NCBI GenBank assembly: GCA_026874595.1 | Contig: CM049319.1 | Location: 17,373,601 to 17,437,600 of the forward strand | DNA from: Sipunculus nudus | Lineage: Eukaryota > Annelida > Sipuncula > Golfingiida > Sipunculidae | Direction of reading: 5' to 3' | Length of the DNA: 64,000 nucleotides | Shown: positions 13,175-25,073 of the stretch, one piece after another | How positions within the stretch are numbered: the first letter of the stretch is position 1 | Layout of the letters: each line of letters starts with the position of its first letter | Made by a program: the position numbers and the translations under genes | The notes under the pieces: model-generated | The model's input: the letters and a program-made list of their open reading frames with translations, nothing else | Database searches by the model: none | Told to the model about the DNA's origin: nothing

Positions 13175-15385
13175 TACTTTTTAGATTGACACTTGTAAAC
13201 GCTAACTATTTCTAGTTCGGTACCATATAGAAAATATTTGAAGTTAGTACGAGTCTTCCTGTTAGCCCAAAAATGCATAATTTTTGTCTTCACAGTGTTC
13301 ACTTTAAGCTGCCAGGATTTACACACGATTCAAAAGCAATAAGTATACTTTGCAGTTCCGCCTTTGTGTTCGCCATTGATATAATAGTTTCTGCTTATAG
13401 TAACATAGATATGATGTCGCTTCCAAATATTACACCAATGTCAAGGCTCTGTAAGGTTCTACTGAACCATTGATAAAAATATTAAAAAGCGTTGGTGACA
13501 AATTATCGCCTTGGCGTACCCCGCATGGTACTTCAAACCAATTTGCGTATACATTATTACTTAACCTAACACAAGCTGAATTACCGCTATATAAACTTTT
13601 GATGGCGTTATAGATTTTAACATCAATATTTAGTTTAAGCAGCCGATAAAAGATTAATTTCCTATTTACCCAATCAAAAGCCTTTTCCATGTTCACTAGG
13701 GCGACTCGTGTTTCTATACCTTGAGATAATCGATTCCTTTATAGTGAAGTAACTACAAAAATCTTGTCAGTACAGATCGTCTTTTCCGAAATCCATACTG
13801 TTCTTCGGCAATAAGGTTAAGTTCGTTACATTAAGAGGTTATTCTTTAGTCGATCAGGACACTAAAAACTTTTCCAACGCATGATAATAAACTAATGCCC
13901 CTGTAATTTATAGGTTCAATGGCATCTTTGCCAGGTTTAAGAACTGGGGTGATAATGGCTTGAGACAAACATGCCTGAGTAATATCATTAGAGAAACAGA
14001 AAATAAATAACTTGTACATAAATAGTTTAACATTATATAATTTTAGTACTTCATTAGGAATCTGGTCGGGACCAGTCGCCTTTATTAACTTTAAGACGTT
14101 TTACGATCCTTTCGATTTCATCAAATAAAAGGTATTTCTGTATTCAAGTGAATGTTTTCCTCGTACTGTGGTAATGACATCCAGTTTTATCGATCTCCCA
14201 ATCTACCAAGTACATCATAGGTAAAAATATGATTGAAATTATGTTCACCTAGATTGGGTCCTTAATATAAATTAGAAAATCCTCGAACCACCTGTCTTTT
14301 ACCAGGAAGCTTCGGTTCAGTTACAATAGATTAGCCAATGCGGACGGAAGGAGAATGAGGATTCAATGTACGGGAGGATTTCTTTGGATCAAGTTCGCGT
14401 GTTCAATTCCAAAATTTTTTTCTGACCAATTTTTCAATGTATCCAATGTTTCAAATTGTAGGCGATTATATCACCTTTCTTTACCCCGTAGTAACTTATC
14501 AAAATTTCTCCTGGAGAAGAGAAAGAGATTACGAAAGCGGTCTCGTTCAGGACACTACGGAAGACTTTCTCTGCCTGGTTGATCTCAAACCAAACATTCC
14601 TTAATTCATTGTTCCAGTCAGGTTTCAGTTTATCTTTTAGTGGCATTTCTACCTCTGATTGAGGTCCTGCTTTTGATTTTAAATGGAGAAATTTAAAAAT
14701 GTATCCAATTCGTTCAGAATAATGTGACAAAATCCCGGTCTATATTAGAGCAATCACATATTTGAGCCACATTTCCTATGTTAATCGCTATACTATCATT
14801 ATGCAAAAAAAAGGTCCTAGGATTGTCAAATTGACATATTTGTTTACTACAGGAGTTTGCATTGTGAGCCGATAATGGAGCGTTATGCCTTGAAATGTCA
14901 AATCATCGTCAATTAGAATTTGTGCGCATTAAAGTGCATGAGCTTGGGCTTTACAATTACTGGAGAACAGAGGCATCAGCTGTAATTTTTCAATCAGTTC
15001 ATTAAACCTGAAAAATATTCAAATCTGTTACCCGTTTCAGGCATTCATGGAGAATAATTAAATGGTCAACAATAGATTTACCTCTAGTTGAAATAAAAGT
15101 GAAGTCGTTTGTTCTGGATTCACGCAACTATTAACTATACAGGTCTTGGATTCGTGTAGAAATTCCTGTAAAGAAGATCCATGTATATTTTTACATACAT
15201 CAAGCACCTGTCTGTTTGGAATATCACCCTCTGCAATAGTATCACTCAGGTTCCCTAGTCTGGCATTGGAATCACCGGCAATGAGGAGGTAATCAGTATC
15301 TGTAAGATAAATGTGAGATAAAAGATGAGCAAAGAGTAACTGGGCATCAAGATCTCTCCCTAGAAAACAATGGGACTTGAAATCT
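13175..15385 (-). mobile_element. LINE ORF2 (endonuclease to reverse transcriptase), dead copy, 3'-truncated
   Basis: Read on the - strand from 15360 downward: endonuclease residues DTDYLLIAGDSNARLG (normally GDFNAR) and STRGKSIVDHL; a linker with LKPDWNNELRNVWFE (14.6 kb); then reverse transcriptase blocks ATGPDQIPNEVLK (frame broken), ITPVLKPGKD..NYRGISLLS (about 13.9 kb), the open stretch 13696-13430 with MEKAFDWVNRKLIFYRLLK and CGVRQGDNLSPTLFNIFIN, and finally the catalytic box region near 13390, where YADD has decayed to a stop followed by AET. Several frameshifts separate these blocks. It stops near 13175 at the junction with a + strand LINE fragment. Confidence 0.85.
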
Positions 15386-15389
15386 CATG

Positions 15390-16677
15390 ATGCCACAATA
15401 CACCAGCATATTTATAAATCCTTATTTGCGGACGGTAATATACGTTTTCGGCAGCTCGAGTCAGTCACTATGATAAATCCCAAGACATTTCCCTTGTGGC
15501 TTTTATCATTTTTTCCCCTTTTAACATCACCGACATTCATGAATGGTGGAGAAAAACCGGTATGTATATTTATATGTGCTTATATATGATGTAAACTTTC
15601 TTTTAGCTTTTGTATTGATGTATAGCAAAAAGAACCCAAATGATGTCGCTGGAATTCATGATTCCTGTAACTGTCGGGTACTACCGGACCTGTCAAAAGC
15701 AAACATCTCAAAGGATTAAAATAAAAGATATTTTAATAACTTTGATGCCTTTTTAATATGCATTTATGGAATAAAGGAGGACGTGGGAGATGTGCGTTAA
15801 TATCTAATATTTGATGTTAACAAGAATCTATACAGAAAAGTAAGTCAATAAGCTTTATGTAGACATCCACATTTTAAATCTGCCACAGGGTTTTATTTTT
15901 CATTCGAATTAATGAAAAGTTCTTCAATAATCAATTAAATTATTATTAATCGTTGTTCGCACATTTCATGAACCGGAAGCATGCTATTCGTATTTTTAGC
16001 CATTTCTTGATCAAACAAAGACTGCTGAAATATAGAAAGCTATCAAGAGCGCATTCTCTCACCGCCATGTTTATAATTTGACAAATCTCAAGCAAGAGCA
16101 CCGCAAGAGTGTATATAATACACACGTCATAAGTTTTGGGTTCTCTGACCTTAAAAAATAGCGTGCTTGCCTATTTATTACGATGGTTTAAATTTCGCAA
16201 TATTTACAAATGTGAAATAAATGAGAGAAGTTTTTCAGCAAATAAGAAATACAAATACTGCTGTACTTTAATTTATATCAATTAATATTGATGGTGAATT
16301 TCAAGAATATCAATAATAAATCTGATAAGTTATAGCGACCATAAAGGTTAACGGACAGAAGGATATAGGGAAAGACTGAAGGGTCGACAAGACGTACGTA
16401 AAATAAAAAAAGATATACAACATAAATTGAAGCTATATGAATGCAACCGCCAAGTGATCGCAAGGGACAGGGGAGTCAACATGTAAGGGGTGGGGGGATA
16501 TATCCCCCCAAAATTTTGGCAGGGGGGGGGGTCAATGTAATCACCCCCTCCCCCGAGCAATCAGAGAATATTGTCTAAACCCTATTGCTTAAACTAGTAA
16601 TTGTTATATATTTGAAATGTGTCATACAGAAGATAAAATATTTCAAATGTGTCAAACAAATGCTAAAATGGTGTGTA

Positions 16678-16715
<38 letters not shown>

Positions 16716-18050
16716 ATATGTGTGTGTGTTTGTGTGTGTGTGTGTGTGAGTCCCCCCCCCCCCCCCCCCGAAGATAAATGGACGCCAATGGCCATAGGGA
16801 AAAGGAAGAAAAATTGTAATCGACAGTTGTGCACTCAAGGGGCCCACTCCACAAGATTATTGATACAGAAAAAAAATTATCAAACCCCATAAGCCTCCCC
16901 TCTCTATACTAACTGCTCGTCACGATTGCACAGACAAACACACAGGAAACAAATATACATTTACACAGACAGAAGGGAAAGCTGACAGGATGACGACAAA
17001 GACTCCACCGTGAATACACCAAGAAATATTATATATATATAAGCACGGAGAGTTTAAAAACTCTGGAAATATGAAAAAAACATAGCGCAACCAGCTATAC
17101 TATCTCTTCTGGGGTAACCGATATTTCGGTATATCCTCAAGATAACCTGTTTTTTTGGTTTTTTTTTTTGCTGAGCGTGCAGATTTCTCAGACTGGGAGT
17201 TCACGTTTTATCTGCTGTTGATACATTTTTACTGGGTTGTTTTAAGTGATCAATTTGCCAACACTGTAGCTGTCTGTCTTCCAAACAGAACCACCCGGGC
17301 TTGAGATAAACCCTGTAGAGCGATGATATTGTAAAGCTATGTTTCCATGTGGGCATATATGCGAGATAAATCGCTCATAATGTTTTGAAATTGTGGTTCT
17401 TCCATAAATTTGTCCATCAGCGAATATGCGTATGTGCACAGGAAAGATATTCATGCAGAGGATCTGCGAGAACACGAAGTTTCCCGATTAAAAGACATCA
17501 ATTAACCATTTACATGCATTTGGAAGGCCAGCAATATCCAATGTACAACTGTATACGTCTGCCAGTACACGCATAGGCCTATAAGCATATAAGTGCAGAT
17601 GGAAACACAGCGATTTTTTTCATGCATATACGCACATATACGAGCACAAAATTATAGAGACAATTATATTACCACTCAGATTCTCTCTAATCAATACGCA
17701 AGTAAATTTTACTGTTTTTGCGTGGATCGTGCAAAGAGTAATTATCAGGGCACCAAACAAATTTCTTCTACAGATTTCTGCTCCGATTTTTCGTGGATTT
17801 TTTTTTCAGTGCAATAAAGAACAAATTACTCAGTGATCTTGCTAGTTTATGCTCTTGCCTCGATTCATTAAAGCGAGCTATTTATCTACCTTTTCTGTGG
17901 AAAATATGTGACTCCTGTACATATGTACATATTAATGTGATGTAGTTAAATCTTGTTAAGAATAGTTGGAAAAATGTCTTTGTGACGAAGGCATTAGCTT
18001 CAATGTATATCTACAATATAACGCGGTAAACCTGCGCAAATGTTGTCTAA
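15390..18050. other. No supported gene; microsatellite and G/C-tract repeats
   Basis: Apart from 16480-16560 (GGGGGGATATATCCCCCC and a G10 run, probably another G/C-tract repeat) and the compound microsatellite, nothing coding is recognisable. Confidence 0.5.
16680..16770. repeat. (AT)n-(GT)n-(C)n compound microsatellite
   Basis: AT tract 16680-16712, GT tract about 16720-16748, C tract about 16752-16769. The several overlapping ORFs here on both strands are artefacts of this sequence. Confidence 0.95.
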
Positions 18051-18054
18051 ACCA

Positions 18055-18322
18055 TGTAGCCTTAGATGGTCAGTTCCATATATGCGGAAGTTGAAAGGTT
18101 ACCAGTCACAAAGCGCCCTTTGCAAAACCCTGGTTCGTCTGACTTACCACCGAATGTGTTGGGATTATTTTATCGGCCCCTCGCATCTTATAAACACGTG
18201 CATATAAATGATACGAACAGCCTGTATGCAATGGGATCGTCGTTTTCGGCCTATTTTTATAAAACGGATAAGGGATTAGCTTTGGTTAGTAGACGACAGA
18301 TAATTGAATAGGCCCCTTCACA
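18055..18322 (+). mobile_element. Dispersed element family 'A', copy B (right part)
   Basis: Shares the core (CATATATGCGGAAGTTGAAAGG, AAAGCGCCCTTTGCAAA, GTCTGACTTACC) and the right end ATAGGCCCCTTCA with the other copies. The left third is not recognisable. Confidence 0.65.
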
Positions 18323-18336
18323 ATAATTGCAAATTA

Positions 18337-18390
18337 TTATTATTATTATTATAATATTATTATTATTATTATTTTATATTATTATCATTA
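18337..18390. repeat. (ATT)n microsatellite
   Basis: Imperfect TTA/ATT tract immediately left of the repeat at 18396. Confidence 0.9.
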
Positions 18391-18395
18391 CTATT

Positions 18396-19199
18396 TTGAA
18401 CTCAGCTGACTGAGAGTCATCTGAGCTATAGCGATCACTCTTCATGCGTCTGTCCGGCCGTCCGGTTGTCCATTTACGGGGCCCAAATAGTAACCGCTGG
18501 ATCTGGAATCTTCTTACTTAAAATCCAGAGAGGTCTATGAAATGTCTTAATGGAAACTTGAAATTAGGTCCCTGTTACCCATATTCTCCGAGCTATGGGT
18601 CTCGTGAGTACCCCCCAGAATAATAAAAAAAATTATACAAAAGCTTAAGTATCTGAATAACTACTCCATTGATCACCATGATTCTTTGCATGAATATTGA
18701 TCACGGAGTGTTCCATCAGTTCGTGCAAACTGGTTTCGCCACCTGTATTTTTTTATAATTTTTACTAATTTTTTCTCTATTTTAGATACCTTCAAAGAAG
18801 TTGTCATTTGTAACCAGGGCACAAATTGTAACCGCTTAGAATCTTCTATCTTGACAACAGGGAGGACCATGAAACATCTTAATGGAAACTTGAAATTCGA
18901 TCTCTGTTACTCATATCTTTGAAGCTGAGGCTCGTATTTACCCCTCAGAATAATTAAAATGATACAAAAGTTCCAATATCTGAATAACTGATGCATTGAT
19001 TCTTTGCATGATTCTTTGCATGCATATTTATCATGGAGTGTTTCATCAAAGCCTGTAGACTGGTGGCACCAACTGGATCTTTTTCTAATGTAAACGCATC
19101 TTTCCTGAAATTTTGGAGAAATTCACTCGGGGAGTTTTATTGCCCATTGTTCAATTTTCCCTGAATTCAGCTGAGGGCCATGGCCCATGGGCCACTAGT
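18396..19199. repeat. Inverted-ended interspersed repeat with an internal ~337 bp tandem duplication
   Basis: Two related halves (about 18481-18760 and 18818-19090) share GTAACCGCT..GGAATCTTCT, CTTAATGGAAACTTGAAATT, CCCCAGAATAAT, TATCTGAATAACT and CATGATTCTTTGCATG. The ends are related as loose inverted repeats (AACTCAGCTGACTGAGAGTC at left; TCAGCTGAGGGCCATGG at right). Short open frames inside are not conserved between halves. Confidence 0.7.
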
Positions 19200-19256
19200 T
19201 ATTATTATTATTACTATTATAATAATTATTATTATTATTATATTAATAGATAAATA
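19199..19256. repeat. (ATT)n microsatellite
   Basis: TTATTATTATTAC tract directly right of the repeat, matching the tract on its left side, which suggests insertion into an ATT array. Confidence 0.85.
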
Positions 19257-19712
19257 ATATATTACGAATAAAAGGGGAAGCTGGTGACGAACTTAGAAAT
19301 TATATCAAGGTCGAAAATAAATGTCAGGTGCAAATGTATCTCCAATGAATATTCTTCTGACCAAAACAAATTTTTGGACATTTAGCCGTTTTTGAGATCT
19401 ATATCGCCTTGTTGGCTCTCAAGGGGCCTAGGAAACCCCCCCCCCCCCAACAAACTTGACCCAAGTATCGGTGCAACGATAAACCCTCTCCACCACCGGA
19501 TGAAGCTTAATAAACGAATAGGTTAACACACAGAGACACAGACAGACAGGCAGATAGGCGAGACCGGACACATTATAACCCTTTTAGACGAGTCAATAAG
19601 ACAGTGACATATTAGACGACTGTATAAAAATAGCACACTGTTTGTCGCTATAGATATATAACATAGAAGCCCATTTTGCCTCCCAGTGAGATGTCTCAGA
19701 TATCTCCATCTG

Positions 19713-20044
19713 TTAGGCCAAAAAAAAAAGGTAAGGTTCTCAGGCACTTTTTTTCAGAAATCAATGCGGGCGGGCACTTTTTTAAATTTTTTTTGTATGT
19801 TTCGATAAAAATGTCAAATGATAAGGGAAAAGCCTGAAAATAACAGTTTTATTTTGCTTAATGAGTAAAGCCCTACAAAACAAAGGAAATTGTATGGTTT
19901 TATCTTCTTGAAAGAAATGTCGGAGCGGCAGCAGCTCAAAATTTGAAAGTTATTATTTAAAAGCAAAATAACAAGTTTTGAAGCGGGGTTTAAAATTGAT
20001 GCGGGCGGTGCCTGAGAACCATACCTTTAACTTTTTTGCCTTAA
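19713..20044. mobile_element. MITE with ~35 bp terminal inverted repeats (~330 bp)
   Basis: Left end TTAGGCCAAAAAAAAAAGGT leads into AAGGTTCTCAGGCAC. The right end read in reverse is TTAAGGCAAAAAAGTT leading into GGTATGGTTCTCAGGCACC. The interior has no coding capacity. A related right half lies at 62790-62985. Confidence 0.75.
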
Positions 20045-21636
20045 CCCTAATCACGCCCGAAGGTTCATTCCGCAGAGAGACTGCTGTCAGCATTGAGTGA
20101 CTTTTGCGATCAATACTTTCCATCTTTCCTTATTGTGTCATGGTTATTGTCGTGAAGAATGGATTAGATAAATTGAAAAGCTAGATAGTTCCCGTAAGCG
20201 AAAAATGTTAAACTGCATTAGCTACATTGTAACAGAATGTGGCTTTGAAATTACGTTAAGCTTTGTTAAATTAACAAAAATAAAGATACACAATTACAAA
20301 GATCATTGTGTACGTGGTAAATTATCTAGGCCAATGTGACAATGGGGGACTTTTAAACGTATATGCATGAATAAAAAACTGTTATTATAAATAGCCGCAC
20401 GGAAGTTTGCAGCAATGAATACCAGTACCTCTGTACTATTTCTTCTATACTCGGGTTTACCCGTGCCGCATCTCACAAGAATTCCACACAACGTACTAAT
20501 GTTAGAATTCCAAATAGAAATATCAGTTTTACAGGATGAATAAATTAAAAAAATAATTATTAATATCTGGAGGACAAAACCTAATGAAATTTAGATTTAA
20601 GTCCAAACTTCTGCGAATACCAGTGATAGGAATGTCATGATTGTGTTTTACAAAATTTAATTATTATAAGACTAAGTATGATTCCGGGGGGACGGGGAGT
20701 ACTGGATGTGACCCGAAGGGGGATGGGGGCATGGCCCTCTGCGCGACTGACCCCCCCCCCCCGCCCCGTGTTCCGGCTACGCCCCTGCGTGACCTCTTTA
20801 AATCGTTCAAATATTTCCTCTTCAACCATAATTATGGCTTGATAAACTAACATGATAATAATTATCGTTCTGGAGAAAACGATAAAATGATAACATGATT
20901 TTTCAACTAGATTATTTTTTTTTATGCACCAAATCATCTGTGATTCATATATAACGGTCTCAGGTATCTGTGAAATGACGCAGTTTGGAACCGGGATTTT
21001 AGATCAAAGTATTATTTCGTGAGTGTGCGTAACGTGTAAATTTTTATTATTTCGTCAGTGTGCGTAACATGTGATTTAATATATCATTTAGAAGAAAACC
21101 GACTTTGGAATTTCATTTCTTTCGGCTTGATGTTATCAGTAGAGGGTATATGAATTAATACCTGTATACATAATGTTTCAACGAGTATGGTACTTTCCCT
21201 TTCATCTCTTTGTATTATTACACAACATTTATTTTTACCGTATTATACAAAATTGAATGGTCGGATGTATAACAAAGTCATTTTTTTTCGCTCAGGATCT
21301 CTCTGTCTTTATATTTTTATATCGCAGGAGTTTCACATTTTGTTTTCTAATTTTACTTCTATAATGTTTCTGTTAAATTAAATAAAAGACCGCATTTATG
21401 TTCTTTTTTTTCAGAGTTTTATCGTTTTCATGAAATTGGATCAACGAAGCTTATCTTAAAAATTAACGCTGCCTGTGAAGTTCATCCAAAGCCTTATGGA
21501 TTTACATTGAAGGTCAGTCCATGACGTCATCTGGCGGACGTTGACATGGTAACACGCGACATCAATAACGTAGCCAGAAACTCCACTCATCCTGCACCCT
21601 GTCGTTCAATCTCCATAGCCCTCTCATGCGTGAGGC
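20045..21636. other. 5' flank of the GPCR
   Basis: About 1.6 kb with one G/C-tract element and a duplicated GTGTGCGTAAC.TGT motif near 21022 and 21059. No upstream coding exon needed for the receptor; promoter and 5' UTR limits cannot be read by eye. Confidence 0.4.
20678..20790. mobile_element. Short G/C-tract element ending GGCTACGCCCCTG
   Basis: G and C runs bounded on the right by GTTCCGGCTACGCCCCTG, the reverse of the CAGGGGCGTAGCC end type of invertebrate MITE-like elements. The left end is unclear. Confidence 0.45.
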
Positions 21637-22072
21637 ATGGCCAGCAACGAGACCGGCACCACTTCTGGTACAGATATTTCATCGATAGGTGGCAGCACTA
21701 TGAGAATAGCCGAGGCTGGTGTTTTATCCGCCTTGTGTTTGATGTGCATTGTGGGTAATGCCATCATGTGGTACGTTATTTGTAGCAGACGAGAGTTCAG
21801 AACGTCAGCCAATGCTTTGGTGCTATGTCTGAGTACAGCCGACCTTTTGGTAGCTACCGTAAATATGCCAATGACGGTATATGCCCTCGCCGCCTCCGGT
21901 TGGACGTTTTCAGATACCACGTGTGTGATATTCGGGTTCATCACCATGACAACATTCATAGCAAGTGTGATGTCACTGGGAGTAATTAGCATAAGTAGAT
22001 ACGTTCTAATATGTCATTCCTTCCGTTACAAAGGTATTTACACGGCCCGGAGGACAGGTTTAATGATTGCCG
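21637..22072 (+). CDS. GPCR coding exon 1 (residues 1-145, TM1-TM3)
   Basis: Encodes the N-terminus through intracellular loop 2. It ends with one base of codon 146 at a strong GTAAGT donor. The continuing open frame stops a few codons into the intron, which confirms the exon edge. Confidence 0.92.
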
Positions 22073-23566
22073 GTAAGTTATAATGATTATATGCTATATG
22101 TGCGAAACGACTTCAAGTCAAAATTCATGACCAAGCAAAGGAAAGTTGTTATAGTCACTCAGTATTTGTAATATTATTAATTCTAGCGCATATACATTTA
22201 TGCAGACTTTCAGGCCATAAGTAATCAGGTGTGCCATTGAAATATGTTAAACAAAGCGCAGTTCTATATAAAGAAGTAACATATATGTTACTATATTTAC
22301 ACAGACGTTGGAAAACATATGATCTACACAGATACTATACAAGTTTTCCAAGCTGCTAAATTTTTCTCTTTTTTTTTCCATTGTACAACTCATCAGTATT
22401 TATATTTTGCCGTTTCAGGAACATGGCTGCTGTCTGGAATATTGGCTACCCCTCCTTTGCTAGGTTGGGGTAAATATGCTTATTTAGAAGGACAATCTCT
22501 GTGTTTCTGTGATTGGAGGACGTCCTATAGCTACGCCATATTTATGATCGCTGTGTGCTTTGGAGGTCCTTGTTCCATCATGACGTTTTGCTATACAAAA
22601 ATATTGATGGAAGTCAGGGCGAGCAGACGACGCATCGGCACACAAAATAAGAATTCAGAACTGAAAACGAAACAAAATATGAATTCAAAATTGAAAACGA
22701 ATACGTCAGCTGTGCTAGAACCAACCATCGGCCACCAGGGTGGAGATGTATCCAATGTACAAGTAGATGTTAAAACACCCAACAACGAGGTATTATCGCT
22801 GAAAAGTTGTAGGAACCCCAAACATGGTACCCGAATCGTTCATATTACAGTGTCTGAAACATCTCAAAACCCATGTACAGATATATACCACTTAAAGACT
22901 CGTAATTTAGATAACGGGAAGCAATTCTCCGGTTCGCACAGGATGCGTGTTAATTTTCTAAAAGTGCCACAAGACAAGCATAAAAATAATCTGACCGCGC
23001 ATGCGTCATCAGACATGTCTTCAATAAATCGGACCAGGAGTGTCCCAACGGATTTACCTGCAGATGATGTTAAATCAGAAGTAAGTGAACAGCGGTCGGA
23101 CTTAAAGAGAGCAGCTACGTCATCAACACTGCAGGTGCCATCGACTACAACTCAAAATAAAAACATTATAACGACCAATAACATCAGTAGAGACTTCACT
23201 AGTGGAATATCTCATTGCGATGGGGTTAGCCCGGAGAGCCCTGTATCGGGTCTTGACCCAAGTCAACAAAGAACAAGCTCAGTCCAGAAGCGGAAACGCA
23301 AGGAAGACATTCAGCTGACGACATCGTTCTTGGTGATGATTTTGGCGTTCGTCATCTGCTGGTTTCCCTATTGTGTTGTTATGCTGTGGAGCGTGTTTTC
23401 AGAAGTTCCGGTTCCGCGCGCTGCTGATACCAGCGCCATTTTCTTGGGTTATATTAACTCCGGATGTAACCCTGTCATCTACGGCATCATGAACCACCGT
23501 TTTCGGAAGGCAATCCTTGGTCTTTGCTCCTGCTGCCACCTACGGCCGACCCATGGTGTCACGTGA
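21637..23566 (+). CDS. Class A (rhodopsin-family) G-protein coupled receptor, two coding exons, 527 aa
   Basis: Exons 21637-22072 and 22419-23566 join in phase 1 (GCCG|GTAAGT donor, TTTCAG acceptor) to give a complete seven-helix receptor acting at the plasma membrane. Visible landmarks: N-glycosylation sequon NET at 4-6, GN in TM1 (N41), STADLL in TM2 (D69), C96 at the top of TM3, SRY at 120-122 replacing DRY, W148 in TM4, CFC in extracellular loop 2 (174-176), CWFP at 459-462 and NPVIY at 496-500. Intracellular loop 3 is about 230 residues and polar, ending in the basic KRKRKED just before TM6. The short tail has a Cys cluster (CSCC), a possible palmitoylation site. The ICHS...Y stretch after TM3 recalls melatonin, opsin and moody-type receptors, so an alpha-group orphan receptor is my best guess. 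The ligand is unknown. The start at 21637 is the first in-frame ATG and gives a normal short N-terminus. Confidence 0.93.
22419..23566 (+). CDS. GPCR coding exon 2 (residues 146-527, TM4-TM7 and tail)
   Basis: It follows a pyrimidine-rich tract and CAG at 22416-22418. The open frame extends upstream of the acceptor, but those residues are intronic. The whole long third loop and TM6-TM7 lie in this single exon, and TGA is at 23564-23566. Confidence 0.92.
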
Positions 23567-23813
23567 GCACAAGAGGTCATGTGATTGGTCCAAAGGAAGT
23601 TTTCATTCTTTTATCCAGAATGTTCCGTCAGCCGTTTCAAAGAACGCTAATTCCGTGTTGTTGCCTCCTGAAAACTGGGAAAAGTGAAGCTGTATTGACT
23701 GTTAAATACAGAGTTTCATAAGGATAAAGTATATTCAAAACACTCATAGGTGCTCTTAAAAATACAGGTTAAAAAGGAACACTTGATTAACACTTGTGGA
23801 TATTGGCTCCCTA

Positions 23814-24042
23814 AATAAACTGATAGTGTTCGTTTTGATAGTGGAACTCCATTATCTTTGACTATGTCTGGTTAAGCAGAGTAAGTTGTCACTGCTTATT
23901 ACTGACACATCAGCAGTCACCATTCTCATCCTTACTGCAGTTATACACTTCAGAGAACGCACAACGAATAAATCTTAAGGCATATGTGTGTGAGACATCG
24001 CTCAAACGGGAATATATTATATATATAATATTTTGAAATAAA
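23814..24042 (+). promoter_or_regulatory. Candidate polyadenylation signals for the GPCR transcript
   Basis: AATAAA hexamers occur at about 23814, 23967 and 24037, 250-480 bases after the GPCR stop codon. They are the first on this strand downstream of the gene, but in AT-rich DNA such hexamers also arise by chance, so the functional site is not determined. Confidence 0.35.
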
Positions 24043-25073
24043 CTGACTGACACTGATCCCGTTATCCCGTACATTGGTGCTAAAATAAGCTCAAGTAGGA
24101 ATAACTTTAAACGCCAAGAGTCAGGTAAGCCTATACAAAGTCTATCCGGTGGCGATGTCTGGTGGTAGATTTAGTACATCTGAGTACGCTGGATACGACT
24201 GTGCTTTAGAAAGGACCACTGCTGAATGTTATTATGGGATGTTGCCCGCGCTACCTCTTGTATGATTTGTTATATTTTTGTAATATCACGTTTACGCTTA
24301 CAGAACCATTAAAACACTAAACTCCGTTACAGCATCCTTGTTTTACTTATCTCCATTAAGGTTCTGAAATCTTATTATTTGATAAAAGAACATGAAGGAA
24401 ATTACTTCATCAAATGGAGATAAAATAGCGCATATGACTTGTGATTAACTATATATTAATGAAGGAAAATCATTCTGTTGATCTTGTGCCTTTTAACAAT
24501 CCGACATGCTGCATGTTACTGCGACAATTCTTTAATCAGTTGCTCTGACTGAAAGTACGTTAAACATTATACCAAAAAGGTAGTTTCTTCAGATTTTAAA
24601 ATAAGTAAAAATAGTTCGTTTTCAAATAATCTGTTTTATTTCTAACAACAAATATAAATGCAAATGTGTCACAAAGGGTTACCCATTGCAATATGGCAAC
24701 AGGAAAGTTTAACATGCTCCAGTGAAGGTATGAGGCATACGACTTATTGACTCGAAACAAATACAAATTCAGAAATACATAATTATCCAATATTATATAT
24801 AGGGCTGGCATTTATAACCTGTATACGGTGAATATTATCATCACTCTTACAATGCATTACTCCGGGGGGGGGGGGGGTCTTAAAATAAATGGTAATAACA
24901 CGCAATGTATTGATTTGGTGATCAATAAACATGTTACGTTTCATGTGTTTTGAGTGTATTTAAGTGTTTTTAAATAACTGTTCTTAAATAAGAGATTTTA
25001 AATTTTCAGAGAATCTATATGGTACTAATGAAAACTGGAGAGATAATAAACAAAAAAGGCGGGCTTTCTCTTT

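Noticed and set aside
22319-22418. N-terminal part of the downstream GPCR ORF as coding sequence
   Set aside because: It precedes a good TTTCAG acceptor, is T-rich intronic sequence, and skipping it joins TM3 and TM4 correctly.
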